Positions 36,032 through 47,287 of a DNA stretch of 64,000 nt are shown here, piece by piece. The stretch's first letter is position 1; every line of letters begins with the position of its first letter. The DNA is from Corylus avellana (lineage: Eukaryota; Streptophyta; Magnoliopsida; Fagales; Betulaceae), in contig NC_081545.1 of assembly GCF_901000735.1 (NCBI RefSeq), positions 21,476,100 to 21,540,099 on the forward strand, given 5' to 3'. The notes under the pieces are model-generated. The model was not told where the DNA came from. It did not search any database and saw nothing but the letters and a program-made list of their open reading frames with translations. Made by a program: the position numbers and the translations under genes.

Positions 36032-36931
36032 GATTGTTCTATAACTAAATGATGTGTCGGTAAAATTAGTTATTGAATTGGCACTTGATTTAAGGACGAC
36101 TTTTTATTATCATGCCATTCTGTTTTATAAAAGTTGTATAGCAGTATACTAAATAATATTATTGAATGACAAATAATTTGTTTTGAGAAACGAAAACTGC
36201 TCAAACATTTAAATGTCAAAAATTATTAAATGTGTGAGCTCAAATGCTTTTGTTTTGAGAAAAAAAAAAAAAGAAAAAAAAAAAAAAAAAGATTGGAAAA
36301 AAAAATGTTAATAAATGGAGCTTAAGTTTCATTGAAACTTAAAAATAAATTCACCCCTGTCTTTTAAACTGTCATTTGATTCTCACATGCATTTGGAACA
36401 CATGTCATTTTAATATATTAAGGAAAAATTAATCCTATGATTGTAGTTGTACCAAATTAAACACAGTTATAAAAAAAGTCCTGAAAATCCATGCTATATA
36501 CCTTCAAAATTGTCCTCTTCGTCCAGCCAATTAATGAAAGTTGTTAGATGCCACATCATATCCAAATTCGTTGATCAACACATAGCATACTTATGACTCA
36601 TCCCTTGTTGTAATTATAAAATTATAATTTTAAACTCAGATTAAAAATAATAATAAAATTAAAAACAAATTAGAAAAATATATGGGCCACACCCCTCACA
36701 GATGTGGGGTGGTCAAAAGCTCCTCTGTGAGGGGAGGTGACCCCTTAATTACTTGATGTGGGGTATCTATAAATTGTAGGTGTTTAGGGATAATGCCCTA
36801 TGTTGAGGCACTTTTTCGATTGTTGTCTAGGTGTCAAAAATTGAGTGGACAACCTCTTTTGAGTCCAAGTTCATTAGAAATGGAGTCAAGTTCGAAATTC
36901 AGACCAAAATTAATCTAAAATAATCCCATAA
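36032..36931. other. Gene-free spacer
   Basis: AT-rich, with poly-A runs near 36260-36300 and a GC-richer stretch with complementary CCCCTCACAG / CTGTGAGGGG words at 36690-36740. No sustained frame. Confidence 0.5.
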
Positions 36932-37004
36932 TGATAGAATACGAGGATCGAGTTTTACCCGCAAAACAAACGCATAAGCAATTTAGATAACCAAATTGAA
37001 AAGC
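36932..37004 (-). repeat. LTR-B 3' LTR, distal fragment
   Basis: Matches 53564-53637 (TGATAGAATAC...AAACAAACGCATAAGC...AAAGC). It is cut off by the Athila insertion and its last five bases, aaagc, are the target duplication. Confidence 0.85.
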
Positions 37005-38151
37005 TGTTGTGTCAAATTATAATAGTCGCAAGTGCACGAATTAATTGTAGTTAATGGATTATAAGTGCGAGGTCAATTCCACAGGGAAATGTGTTCTTGA
37101 AAGCAATTTTAAATCTAAATTAATTGAACCCTAACCTAGTTCTAAATTTTGAGAGATTATTGTTTGAATGGAAAATCAAAGGCATAAGCAATTTAAAATG
37201 AATATAATCTAATGACGAAGCACTAGGGTTTTAGAATCCGCACTCACAAATTCATAGCAACATAGTTCCATGATCTATAATATTCCCCAAAGTTCTCACA
37301 TGTAAATCTTAGGTTTGTTTTACTATTGTTTCAACGAATTAAGCAAAACATCCAATGTATCCATCCATAACAATCAATTGTATTGAATCATCAAGTGTAT
37401 CTTTATGTCACAAAAGATATCCAAGAATTATTCAATCCAATTGATTAAAAGTAAAACAATAGGGCAATTAAACCATTAAATTGGGAAACACTATATATAT
37501 GAAACAAAGTTGCTAATCATAAGTGAAGTTTCATCTTCAACTTTAATTGAAGGTTTAGCCTCTCATGGTATTGAAAGACAAAACACAATTTATTGAATTC
37601 ATCATAGAAAATTGAGTACTTACAAATATGGAATCACAAAGTTGAGATCCAAAAGCTAGGAAACCCTAAAACTCTATTCTTTCTCCTCTGCAATCTCGAA
37701 ATTCGCAGCCTCCCTAAACTGATCTGAGAATTATCTATTTATAGGCCTAAAACTAGGGTTTACAAGTTGAATTAGAATAAAACTCCCTGCCAGATCGGAC
37801 AAGTGCGCTCGATCGCACACTTGGTGCACTCGAGCGCACTCAAGCATCAATTCCTCTCTGTGGCGCAAGCATGTGTGCGCGATGGGCTTTGGACTGGGCG
37901 TGTCTGCTCTCGATTCTGGGGCGCTGGGCTCGAGCGTAGGTGCGCTCGAGCATAGTATCCTGTGCTCAATCGTAGGTTTATTGGCAACTTCTCCAAAGCT
38001 TGCAACTTTCACATAAATCCCGCAGTTTTCCCATAGCAACCTACAAAATACTAAAGACACAAAACTAACCCAGAAATCAGATAATAACACAGCTAAATGA
38101 TTAACAAAATTAATCTAAGGGGTCTAAATATACAATATTTGGCACACGTCA
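37005..38151 (-). repeat. Athila-like 3' LTR
   Basis: TG...CA ends. It matches 46946-48281; a sampled stretch of about 190 bp shows about ten differences, mostly transitions. It is about 190 bp shorter than the 5' LTR, mainly from a gap around the GTATCC repeats (near 37340-37400). A TATA box (CCTATAAATAG on the minus strand) is at 37735-37745. Confidence 0.9.
37795..37975 (-). repeat. TCGAGCGCA motif array in Athila 3' LTR U3
   Basis: About eight CpG-rich words of the type GCTCGAGCGCA, CTCGATCGCAC or GAGCGCACT occur in either orientation at 15-30 bp spacing. They begin about 50 bp upstream of the TATA box on the minus strand. Confidence 0.7.
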
Positions 38152-38165
38152 AACACCCCTAAACT
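38152..38165 (-). promoter_or_regulatory. Athila-like polypurine tract
   Basis: The minus strand reads AAGTTTAGGGGTGTT directly before the 3' LTR start TGACGTGTGCC, the position where the plus-strand primer is expected. Confidence 0.6.
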
Positions 38166-39088
38166 TAACTTTTGCTAGTCCCTTAGCAAAACAAAAAAAA
38201 AATAAAATAAAATGAAAGCAATAAACATAAGTCCTCTTTCGTGAGAGAGACGGTTGCATTTAGCATATGCAATAAGCCTTTTGAACCCCTAGGTATCCCT
38301 AGCGGACGAGCGAAGTCTCGTGAGGGTTTAATAGGAATGATACCCCACAAACATTGAAACATTATGGTATCAACAATAAAGAATTTCTACACAAACTATG
38401 ATTCTTACTCATAAGCAAGCTTAAAACAACGAATACCATCATCACAATCATAAGGAAATCTATAATCAATTACTCACAAATGGACAAATTAGACATCATA
38501 TATTTTGAAAAGTGCAAAGTGAAATTAGCATACAATCATGAAGCTTTCAACTTAAACTCAAGACAGGTTCCATAAAATTTGTAAGAATTCCTAAAAGGTG
38601 AAATAACAAAGGCAAGATATACATTTTCTTTTTCTTTTTCTTTCTTTTTTACCGGCTTTGCAATGTCTAACTCCCTTAAGCTTTCTAATTGACCCATGTA
38701 ACAAGTGTTAGGCCAATGACTCAAAAACCAAAGGACTTTAGGGTACTAGATGTAGAACATCCCTAAAGGCTTATTAACTTAAGTCAAAAAGGCTATAAAG
38801 CCAGACTAGAACATTCACACCCTTTGACGTGAACACTCAATGCTTAATGAGGCAAGATGTCCGGTTACCCAACGAAAAACTCAACAGATATTTCTTCCCT
38901 TTTATTTTTTTTTATTTTTTAATATCTTGCAAGCCAAGGTATCATCAATAGATCATCCAACAAATCTCAAAAGGAACATGCTTAAGCTCAAACATCATAC
39001 TTCATAGAAAACATGCTAATGTGCTCATAAAAATTTATCTCGAAATCTCTTTTACCAAAAAATAAGTCAAAGGACTTAGACTCCTAAT
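38166..39088. other. Athila-like 3' noncoding region, part 1
   Basis: No frame of interest and no envelope-like domain. AT-rich with a CT tract near 38625-38650 and a T tract near 38905-38920. Confidence 0.5.
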
Positions 39089-39093
39089 GACAT

Positions 39094-40367
39094 TGATAAG
39101 CGCCGAATGTTGCACATTCAAGCCCCTTAATTTACATATGTTAATTCCTTAGCATTGTTATTTGTTTGATTTTGTTTTGTTTTTGTGTTTCAGGTCTTAT
39201 TTGACAAACCATTGGACATTGGGCTTAAAAGGAAAACAATTTGAGCATTTTGGATCTAGGATTGATCGCAGCACCCCTGGGTCGAGCGCATCTGACTCGA
39301 GCGTCTACGGCCAAGGATCGAGCGCATGCCTGCGCTCGCGCGCATATCAGCTAGGCTCGAGCGCACTGTGCTCGAGCACACATAATCTCGGATCGAGCGC
39401 ACACGGGCATACAGTGCACGGCAAGAATCCTTTTCCAGCTTGAACTTGGTTTTCAGTCTCCCAATTGGACTGGGAGACTGACTTCCGATTTTCTGAAGAT
39501 TTCTAGGGTTTTAGGGTTTTCCAAATCCCTATAAATAGGGCTCAAAACATTGTAAACAGACACACCGCCTGTTAGAGCTAAAATTTCAGTAAATTGTCTG
39601 TGGAGCCTAGAAGATCATGAGCAGCTAAACCCAATTGTGGTATTGATGTAACCCTTTCCAAGCACAATGGTTTAATTGTAATTAATTTCTAGTTTTTCTA
39701 TTTATGCATGTTGATTGTATAACTATGAGGATTGCTACAATTGATTTCTGCTCTTCATATTAAATGCAATTGTTCTTTAATTCTAATTCAATATTAGTAA
39801 AATTATTATCTTGTTTTAGAAATTATTTTACTACTATTGAACTCAAATCATTCTTATTTTCTGTGATTATAAGAATGATGGTTATACAATGGTTCTTAAT
39901 TGGCATGTAATCAATAGGGTTAGATAGACCATACCTATGAAAGGCGGATCGTACTACACCTTAGTTTAGGTAGACGATCCATGCCGACCAAAGATGGGTT
40001 ATGCTATTCCATTGATTGCATGAGTTTATTTTCATATATTTTCTTGTTTAATTTATAACATGCATATAAAGAATTGCTATAATTAAATATGGTTTACCAT
40101 TGGTGTGCGGATCGTGGTGAAATCAATACCCTACTCTCTCTCTCATATATTTACTTCCTTTATCTCCGTTTATTTTATGCACTTTAAATTCACACAAACA
40201 AATCACTCTCTTTTAATTAAGTTAACTTTGATCTTTTAATTTTGATAATTAAACCCCTGTAGTCCTTGAGGTTCGACACCCTCAATATAGCCGTATCCTA
40301 CAAAGATTCGTCCTATTGCGAGTGATTATTTTTAATTGATATTTTTGTTCACAAAAATACCACATCA
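39094..40367 (+). mobile_element. Solo LTR of a related gypsy family inside the Athila
   Basis: Begins TGATAAGCGCCGAATG and ends AAAATACCACATCA. The 5-bp duplication gacat lies at 39089-39093 and 40368-40372. A TATA box (CCTATAAATAGG) is at 39528-39539, downstream of a TCGAGCGCA array. The 3' end (GTTCGACACCCTC...ATTCGTCCTATTGCGAGT) resembles the end of the surrounding Athila LTR (TCGACCTCGCACTT...GATTCGTGCACTTGCGAGT), so the families are related. Solo LTRs arise by recombination between two LTRs. Confidence 0.9.
39258..39420 (+). repeat. TCGAGCGCA motif array in solo LTR U3
   Basis: Seven or eight (A/C)TCGAGCGCA-type words (GGGTCGAGCGCA, GGATCGAGCGCA, GGCTCGAGCGCAC and others) at about 15-30 bp spacing, roughly 110-270 bp upstream of the TATA box. 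GC-rich against an AT-rich background. Confidence 0.8.
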
Positions 40368-40372
40368 GACAT

Positions 40373-40822
40373 AATAATGATGTTCAACCCTTTAAGCAAG
40401 CTAATGAAATGCTAATCACAGTTACAGTTTAACTCAAACTTGACAACAACATAGCAAAAAAAAAAAAAAGAAAAAGATATATATATATATATATAGCACA
40501 AAAAGATAAATAAAACTAAACAAATAAGAACTAAAATAAACAGACAAAGTGTTTTTTTTTTTTTTTTTTTCATACCCACAAACTTGAATTACACATTCCC
40601 TTAATGTGGGCAAAAATACAATACCAAGAGGTGAAGAGAATCAGAGTGAGTAGAGAGACGTCCCTCAAGCTTACTCGTGAAAGCACCCATCCTGAAAAAC
40701 ACAACAACAATAATAATCATAAACAAAACAAAAAGAAGTGACAAAAAAAATAAAAGGAAAGAGGGGTGCCTCCCAAAAGCGTTAAGTTTACAATCTTCTG
40801 CCAGACTTTTCACCGCAGATGA
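40373..40822. other. Athila-like 3' noncoding region, part 2
   Basis: Noncoding sequence between the solo LTR and the end of pol, with a TA microsatellite near 40477-40495 and a T tract near 40550-40570. Confidence 0.5.
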
Positions 40823-42143
40823 TTAAGTAGAAGACGTAGGGTCCTCCAAGGGCAATTCCTCAATCTCTGGAATCTCTAGTTCCAAGAATGGCTTCAACCG
40901 CTGACCATTGACCTTGAGATTACTTCCATTCTTGGGATTCTCGATCTCGATGGCTCCATGAGTAGCAATTGCACGCACTATGAATGGTCCAGTCCATCGG
41001 GATTTGAGCTTCCTTGGAAACAGATGTAGACGTGAGTTGTAAAAGAGGACTTTCTGACCAACTTTAAACGATCTTCTCAAAATGTTTTGGTCATGAGTCT
41101 TCTTTATCTGAGCTTTGTACCACTAGGCGCAGTTGTAGGCATCATTCCTCAATTCTTCTAATTCATTGAGCTGTAGCTTCCTTTGATCGCCAGCCTTGGT
41201 GAGACTGAAATTCAGTTGCTTGATAGCCCAAGAAGCCCGGTGCTCCAATTCCACAAGAAGGTGGCAAGCCTTGCCATACATGGGTCGGTAGGGAGACATG
41301 CCAATCGGAGTCTTCAATGCAGTCCTGTATGCCCACAAAGCGTCATTGAGTCGAAGAGACCAATCCTTCCTTGTCAGGTTCACCGTCTTCTCTAATATCC
41401 TCTTGATTTCTTTGTTGGATATTTCAACTTGCCCACTTGTCTGAGGTTGGTAGGGAGTTGCAACTTTATGAGTTATGCCATATTTATTCATGAGTTGCTT
41501 AAAAATCGGTTGCTAGGGGGATGCATTTCTTCATGAGTTGCTTAAAAAATCGGTTGCAGAAATACATCCCCCCATCATTGACGATGGCACGTGGTGTCCC
41601 AAAATGTGCAAACACATTTTCCTTCAAAAATTGCAGCACGACTCTATAATCATTAGTCTTGCATACAATGGCCTCCACTCACTTGAAAACGTAATCTACC
41701 GCCACAAGGATGAAGAGGTACCCACAATAATTAGGGAAGGGTCCTATGAAATCGATGCTCCAAACATCAAAAAGCTCCACAATAAGGATCGGGTTTAGTG
41801 GCATCATATTCCTTCTTCCAATATTCCCTAACTTCTGGCATCTATCACAGGCTGAACAGTAGGCATGGGCATCAAGAAAGATGGAGGGCCAATAGAATCC
41901 ACTTTGAAGAATCTTCGACATGGTCTTTTTAGAATTGAAGTGACCTCCACATGCATGATCATGACAAAAAGAGAGGACATTTTGCTGGTTACTCTCAGGA
42001 ATGCATCTCCTTATAATCTGATCTGTGCAATATTTGAATAGATACGGATCATCCCAAAAGAAGTACTTTGCCCCAGCCAAGAATTTTGATCTGTCTTGCC
42101 TGGTCCAATGTGATGGCATCTGGGTGGTGACGAGGTAGTTCAC
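40823..42143 (-). pseudogene. Athila-like integrase
   Basis: From the N terminus (42143 downward) there is an HHCC zinc-binding region (CHDHACGGHF ... YCSACDRCQ, about 41990-41820). The catalytic core has its first Asp in WSIDFIGPFP (about 41770-41740) and a degenerate middle with a stop at about 41679. Then [20 protein letters not shown] supplies the Glu (about 41460-41400), followed by a C-terminal SH3-like part (KVGQKVLFYNSRLHLFPRKL, about 41060-41000) that ends at 40823. Integrase inserts the cDNA into nuclear DNA. Stops at 41679 and 41123 and a rearranged stretch at 41487-41572 make it inactive. Confidence 0.85.
41487..41572. repeat. Templated repair scar in the integrase region
   Basis: TTCATGAGTTGCTTAAAAAT...GGTTGC occurs twice (41487-41513 and 41530-41557). 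GGGGGATGCATTTCT (41516-41530) is an inverted near-copy of 41558-41572. Direct plus inverted local copying is typical of templated end joining. Confidence 0.75.
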
Positions 42144-42660
42144 AATGTTTGCGAATCACGGTGCAGGAGTTTGAGAGATGTGTATAAGTTGTTCATCAGG
42201 GAATGTCTCAGCAATAGGCACAACATCTTCATTGAAGTCCATAACCAGCTGTATGAGTGGTCAGCTACCACATTCTTGGAACCCTTCTTGTCTCGAATTT
42301 CAATATCAAACTCTTGCAACAACAAAATCCACTAGATGAGACGAGATTTAGCATCTTTCTTTGACAAAAGATATTTTAGAGCAGCATGATCCGAGTAGAC
42401 TAAGACTTTAGATCCTAGCAATTAAGATCTAAACTTATCCAAAGCAAACACCACAGCTAACAACTCCTTTTCAGTGGTGTAGTAGTTGAGTTGTGCATCA
42501 TTCAGGGTCCTTCTGACATAATATATGACATGAGGAAGCTTCTCCACTCTCTGCCCCAACACAGCTCCCACAGCATAATCGGATGCATCACACATTATCT
42601 CGAACGGCACTCCCCAATTAGGTGGTTGAATGATTGGTGTAGAGGTTAAGGTCTTCTTTA
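42144..42660 (-). pseudogene. Athila-like RNase H
   Basis: Follows reverse transcriptase. FEIMCDASDYAVGAVLGQ carries the first Asp (about 42605-42550), TEKELLAVVFALDKFRS the Glu (about 42475-42425), and VYSDHAALKYL the next Asp (about 42405-42370). A linker, EIRDKKGSKNVVADH, follows. RNase H degrades the RNA of the RNA-DNA hybrid during reverse transcription. Stops interrupt it at 42422-42424 and about 42335. Confidence 0.85.
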
Positions 42661-43700
42661 AAATCTAAAAGGCTGTCTGGCACTTATCATTAAAGTCAAA
42701 AGGAACATCTTTTGCCAATAAGTTACATAAAGGTCTTGCTATCTTACTGAAGTCCTTGATGAATCTTCTATAGAACCCAGCATGTCCCAGAAATGATAGA
42801 ATCTCTTTTACTGTCCGCGGGGGTGGAAGGTTGGAGATCAGATCGACCTTAGCTTTGTCAACCTCGATACCTTTGTGCGAAATAACATGCCCCAAAACAA
42901 TTCCTTGTTTCACCATGAAGTGGCATTTCTCCTAATTCAAAACCAGATTCTTCTCCTTACACCGTAACAACACCAAGGTGAGATGATGCAGACACTCCTT
43001 AAATGACGAACCATAGACTAAGAAGTCATCCATGAATATCTCCAAGTGATGTTCAACCATATCTAAAAAGATGCTGATCATGCACCGCTGAAAAGTAGCA
43101 GGTGCATTGCACAACCAAACAGCATACGGCGATAGGCAAATGTACCGATAGGACAAGTGAAAGTAGTCTTTTCTTGGTCTTCGGGGTCCAGTGGAATTTG
43201 GTTGTAGCCTGAGTAGCCATCAAGGAAGCAGTAGTAATCATGGCCAGCCAATCTCTCCACCATCAGTTCAATGAAAGGTAAAGGAAAGTGGTCTTTCCTT
43301 GTTATAGAATTTAGCTTTCTATAGTTGATGCACACTCTCCATCTTAACTGCACACGAGTTGGGACCAACTCATTGTCCTTGTTCTTGATCACCATAATCC
43401 CTAACTTTTTGGGCACCACATGGATGTGACTCACCCATTTGCTGTTAGAAATCGGATATATGATTCCCGCATCCAGGAGATTGATCACCTCAACTCGGAC
43501 TACCTCTTGCATGGCCAGATTCAACTGTCTTTGTGGCTCATGAGAGGTTTTAGCATTTTCTTGTAGGTGAATCTTATGCATCACTACTGCTGGGCTGATT
43601 CCATTTATGTCTTCAATAGACCACTCTATGGCTTCTTTATGCTCTCTCAAGACATCTAGCAGCTTTTGTTCTTGATCGTTATCCAAGTCGGAAGCAATGA
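42661..43700 (-). pseudogene. Athila-like reverse transcriptase
   Basis: The frame enters from the protease-linker region. PKKLGIMVIKNKDNELVPTR and RVCINYRKLN lie at about 43410-43320, DYYCFLDGYSGYNQI at about 43240-43190, and the catalytic box FMDD at about 43036-43025. The thumb follows (LGHVISHKGIEVDKAKV, PPRTVKEILSFLGHAGFYRRF, about 42890-42760). FMDD in place of YVDD is usual in Athila-type elements. A one-base shift near 43110-43130 moves the frame just before CNAPATFQR, and stops occur at 42932 and 42665. Confidence 0.9.
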
Positions 43701-44478
43701 TCACTAGCAGAGATTCAGTAGGATCCAGAAACTTGTACTTCAGGGTGTCTAGTAACGGCTTCAACTCTTGCTTGACAGGCTCAACTGCTAATGAAGAAGG
43801 ATCTGGGGATGATGTCTTATTGATTTCTCCAGTCTTAGTCTCTATCTCAGGAATTGAGTCTACTAAGGCGTCAGCTTGTTCTAATAATGTATCCAGGTCC
43901 AAGTCACCTCCCAGTGCAATAAGGCATTCTCCCAAGGGGTCTTCAATATTCCGTTCATTGACAGTTTTCTCTACTATCTCCTCAATCAAGCATGTGCTTT
44001 TAATCTCCTCATACTCAAATGGCTGCCTGCTGATATCAAAGATCTTCAGCTCCACTGTCATGTTCTCAAAAGATATCTTCATGACTCCAGTTCTGTAGTT
44101 GATTAAGGCATTAGCCGTAGCTAAAAAAGGATGCCCTAATATGATTGGAGCTTGAATCTCCGTATTTACCGCCTGCTCTGTATCTAAGATGATGAAGTCT
44201 ACAGGGTAGTAGAACTTATCAACTTTGATCAGAACGTCTTCAATGATTCCCCTCGGGACCTTCACAGATCTATAAGCCATCTAAAGTGTAATTGAAGTAG
44301 ATTTCAGCTCTCCCAATTTGAGCTAAACATATACTGAATATGGCAGGAGATTTACACTAGCCCCCAAATCCAACAGAGCTTTTTCAACTCGGTTGTCACC
44401 AATCTTGCAATCAATGGTAGGACATCTAGGGGCCTTATACTTGACAGGCATCTTGTATTGCAAAATAGAGTTGACCTA
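43701..44478 (-). pseudogene. Athila-like protease and linker
   Basis: ALLDLGASVNLLPYSVYV lies at about 44385-44330, with the aspartic-protease Asp in the DLGA form common in Athila/Tat elements. It continues after stops (about 44329 and 44281) into PIILGHPFLATANALINYRTG (about 44145-44085), the second conserved block of retropepsins. An acidic linker leads into reverse transcriptase. The protease would mature the Gag-Pol polyprotein. Confidence 0.8.
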
Positions 44479-46413
44479 CTCAGCCAGGAAAGCTTTCTTG
44501 GAGACCTTCGTCTTCCTATTGATTGTGACCAAATCCTTTAGAAATTTGGCATAAGAAGGCACTTGCGGGATGGCATCTAGGAATGGAATGTTGATCTGCA
44601 CTTGCTTGAACACTTCCAAAATGTCATCAAACTTCGAGCTTTTCTTTGACGCCATCAGTCTCTCTGGATAGGAAGCTTTGGGAACGTACTTTCTGGGCTG
44701 ATCCACAGTAATCGGAATGGCAGTGTCGGATCTAGCATCTCCTGCAGGCTTGTCCATGCTTTCCTTCTCATTTGTAGCTCCAGTTGCCTCTTTAGGCATG
44801 ACCATTTGATTATCCATTTGTTTGCCTGACCTCAAAATGGTGATGGCTTGCAAATGCTCCTGTCCATGAGTAGAGGTGGAAGAATTTCCAATAACAAATT
44901 GCCCTTTTGGGTTAGGCACAGGTTGACTTGGGAACATTCTTCTTTCTCTTTCCCCCACTTGATTGGCTAGTTGGCCAATTTGCCCTTCCATCTTGGTAAT
45001 AGCTTGAGTGTTGACTTGGGAGAAACCTTTTAACTCCATAGTGGAATTCTTAAGCTCTTGTATGTCTCTACTATTTGGTATGGTGGAGTTCTTCAGCTCT
45101 TGTATTGTTTGGGAGTTGAGTCTGTTCATCTCCTGCATGTTTTTGTCAGTTGATTGCATGAATGCTTTCGTCATGTCTTCCAGTGATGACTATAGTGCAG
45201 GCTGTGGCACTAGAGTGGTGGACTGATAAGAAGGTGGTTGGGCTTGGTAAGATGGCCGGAATTGATTCTGAGTCTAAGTAGATGTACTTCCTTGGTTCAG
45301 GGGCTGATTTTGCTTGCAAGAAAAATTGGGGAGATTCTACCACCCTAGATTGTAAGGCTTAGCAAAAGGTCCACTTGTGGGCTTTCTGTACTCATTGAAA
45401 GCATTGACTTGCTCCGTCGGGTATTCTGTTGATAGAGTTGGGCAGTTTTGAGTGAAGTGTATTGAATTGGCACATAGCCCGCATACGTCAACTTGGTAAG
45501 TATCCGCTGCATTCATTGGTTTGTTTAGGACCATAGTATCAAACTGACTACTAAGATCCTTAAGTTCCTTCCTTATCTCAGCACTGTTCTTCACCTCGTA
45601 GAGGCCTCTCGTCTTGGGAGCAGGAAGTTATCTATCCCAACTATTTTAAAAATCCCATTGTTGTGTGCGTTCGGACATTTCATCTAAAGTTTTATAGGCT
45701 TCATCGCCTATAAGATTTAATAATTCTCCACCATTCATAGACTCAAGCGAGTTTCGCTCCGTTGGCGTCAATCCCCTGTAGAAATATTGAACTATCGTTT
45801 CATTCTCAAAATCATAGGGTGGGCACTTCATAGTAAGCTTTTTAAACTTTTCCCAGCTATTGGTGAATCTCTCCTCCTCTTTCTGCCTGAAATTGGTGAT
45901 CTGTTGACATAGATCATTGATTTTGGAGATTGGGAAGAATTTATTGTAAAATTTGCTTTGCAGCATTTCCCAAGAGGTGATGGATCCAGGCCTATTGTTG
46001 AGTAGCCAAGATTTCGCCCTATCATGTAAGGAAAAAGGAAATAGTCGAAGACGCATCGATTCTACCGGGACATTTTGCACATTAACAAAGTCGCACATAT
46101 CCAAGAAGGACCTCACATGAACAGATGGATCTTCGTTCTCTAACCCATTAAATGAAGGAAGAGAATTGATCACAGTCGGCTTCAAATCGAAGTGAGTGCC
46201 ATTGGTAGCCGGCAGCACTATACATGATGGTGTGTTGGTAATAGTAGGTGCAAACAATTGCCTGAGGGATCTGGTTGGATGTTGTTCTCCCATCTTAGCA
46301 GACTTTTCCGAATCAGACTCAGAACTTTGAGAATTGATAGGTGAGTTTGCCGGCTGTCTTAGATTCTCTCTCACCGGTTTTTCAATCTTGGGATCAAACG
46401 TGGTGAGCTCCAT
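44479..46413 (-). pseudogene. Athila-like gag
   Basis: The start at 46413 (MELTTFDPKIEKP) was chosen over upstream in-frame codons because it follows the leader array and opens the usual acidic, Ser-rich N terminus. The retrotransposon gag domain reads INSLPSFNGLENEDPSVHVR ... WLLNNRPGSITSWEMLQSKF ... YRGLTPTERNSLESMNGGEL, to about 45660. A perfect CX2CX4HX4C zinc knuckle (CGLCANSIHFTQNC) lies near 45490-45450, followed by a Gln/Asn-rich coiled region (45174 to about 44950). Stops occur at 45646, 45337 and about 45265. Gag forms the cytoplasmic particle. Confidence 0.85.
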
Positions 46414-46589
46414 ATTTAAAGATCTACGACTGAGTATGCAAATAGGTACTAGCAAACTAAAAACTAAACTGAATTGAACTAAATTAACTAAACACAATTG
46501 CAAAAAGAAATTAATGCAAACAGAAACAAAAACTCACGAAAAATGACCAAAAAAATGGATAAAATCTACGAAATTGCTGCAGGTGCTGC

Positions 46590-46760
46590 TCACTGAGTAG
46601 GTGCGCTCGAGCCTAAGTGATATGGGATCAAGCTCAGGTGCTCTGATCTGTAGGTGCGATCGAGCTGATGGTCGTGCACAGGTGCACACAAGCCAATTGT
46701 TCTGGCCGCGAGTGCACTCAAGCATAGCAGGGCTGCGATCGATAGCACTAGCAAGAGTAG
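46590..46760. repeat. CpG motif array in the Athila leader
   Basis: Between the primer site and gag there are several words of the GCGCTCGAG, GCGATCGAGC and GCACTCAAGC type, resembling the LTR U3 array but lying inside the element. Noncoding. Confidence 0.6.
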
Positions 46761-46922
46761 ATGCGATCCGGAGCTGTAAAACAGAAACTAAAAAAATCTA
46801 TTCTTTTTGTTTTTTTTTCTTAGAAACAAGAATAAAAATTGCAGAAAAATAAAATCCTAATTATAACTAGTAGAAAGATAAAATCAATTTAGACATAAAT
46901 TCAATTAAAAAATTGAACAATT

Positions 46923-46939
46923 CCCCCGCAACAGCGCCA
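46923..46939 (-). promoter_or_regulatory. Athila-like primer binding site (tRNA-Asp type)
   Basis: The minus strand reads TGGCGCTGTTGCGGGGG, six bases inside the 5' LTR. It differs at two positions from the complement of the plant tRNA-Asp 3' end (TGGCGCCGTTGCCGGGG), the primer typical of Athila elements. Confidence 0.8.
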
Positions 46940-47270
46940 AAAACTTGTTGTGTCAAATTATAATACTCGCAAGTGCACGAATCAATTGTAGTTAATGGAT
47001 TGCAAGTGCGAGGTCGATTCCACAGGGAATTGCGTTCTTGAAAGCGATGTTAAATCTAAATTAATTGAACCCTGACCTAGTTCCAAATTTTGAGAGATTA
47101 TTGTTTGAATGAAAAATCAAAGGCATAAGCAATTTAAAATGAATATAATCTAATGATGAAGCACTAGGGTTTTAGAATTTGCACTCACAAATTCATAACA
47201 ATATAGTTCCATGATCTATAATATTCCCCAACGTTCTCACATGTAAATCTTAGGTTTGTTTTACAATTGC

Positions 47271-47287
47271 TACTTATCAAAAAAAAA
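47271..47287 (+). mobile_element. 17-bp retroposed tail with 19-bp target duplication
   Basis: TACTTATCAAAAAAAAA lies between two perfect copies of aggtttgttttacaattgc (47252-47270 and 47288-47306). The 3' LTR has one uninterrupted copy at this place (near 37313-37331), which proves an insertion. It looks like a SINE or LINE truncated to its last bases. Confidence 0.8.

Noticed and set aside
37731..38090. Minus-strand ORF of 119 codons as a gene
   Set aside because: It lies wholly inside the Athila 3' LTR U3/R region over the TATA box and motif array; the homologous ORF at 47864-48190 is equally an LTR artefact.
39258..39420. CRISPR-like array
   Set aside because: The words are 9-12 bp, irregularly spaced and in plant LTR DNA. 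There are no constant repeats and spacers.
39162..39443. Plus-strand ORF of 93 codons
   Set aside because: It only reads through the repeated TCGAGCGCA words upstream of the LTR TATA box; no protein-like composition.
38166..40822. Envelope-like third ORF of Athila
   Set aside because: No frame over about 100 codons and no transmembrane-type protein is seen between integrase and the 3' LTR.
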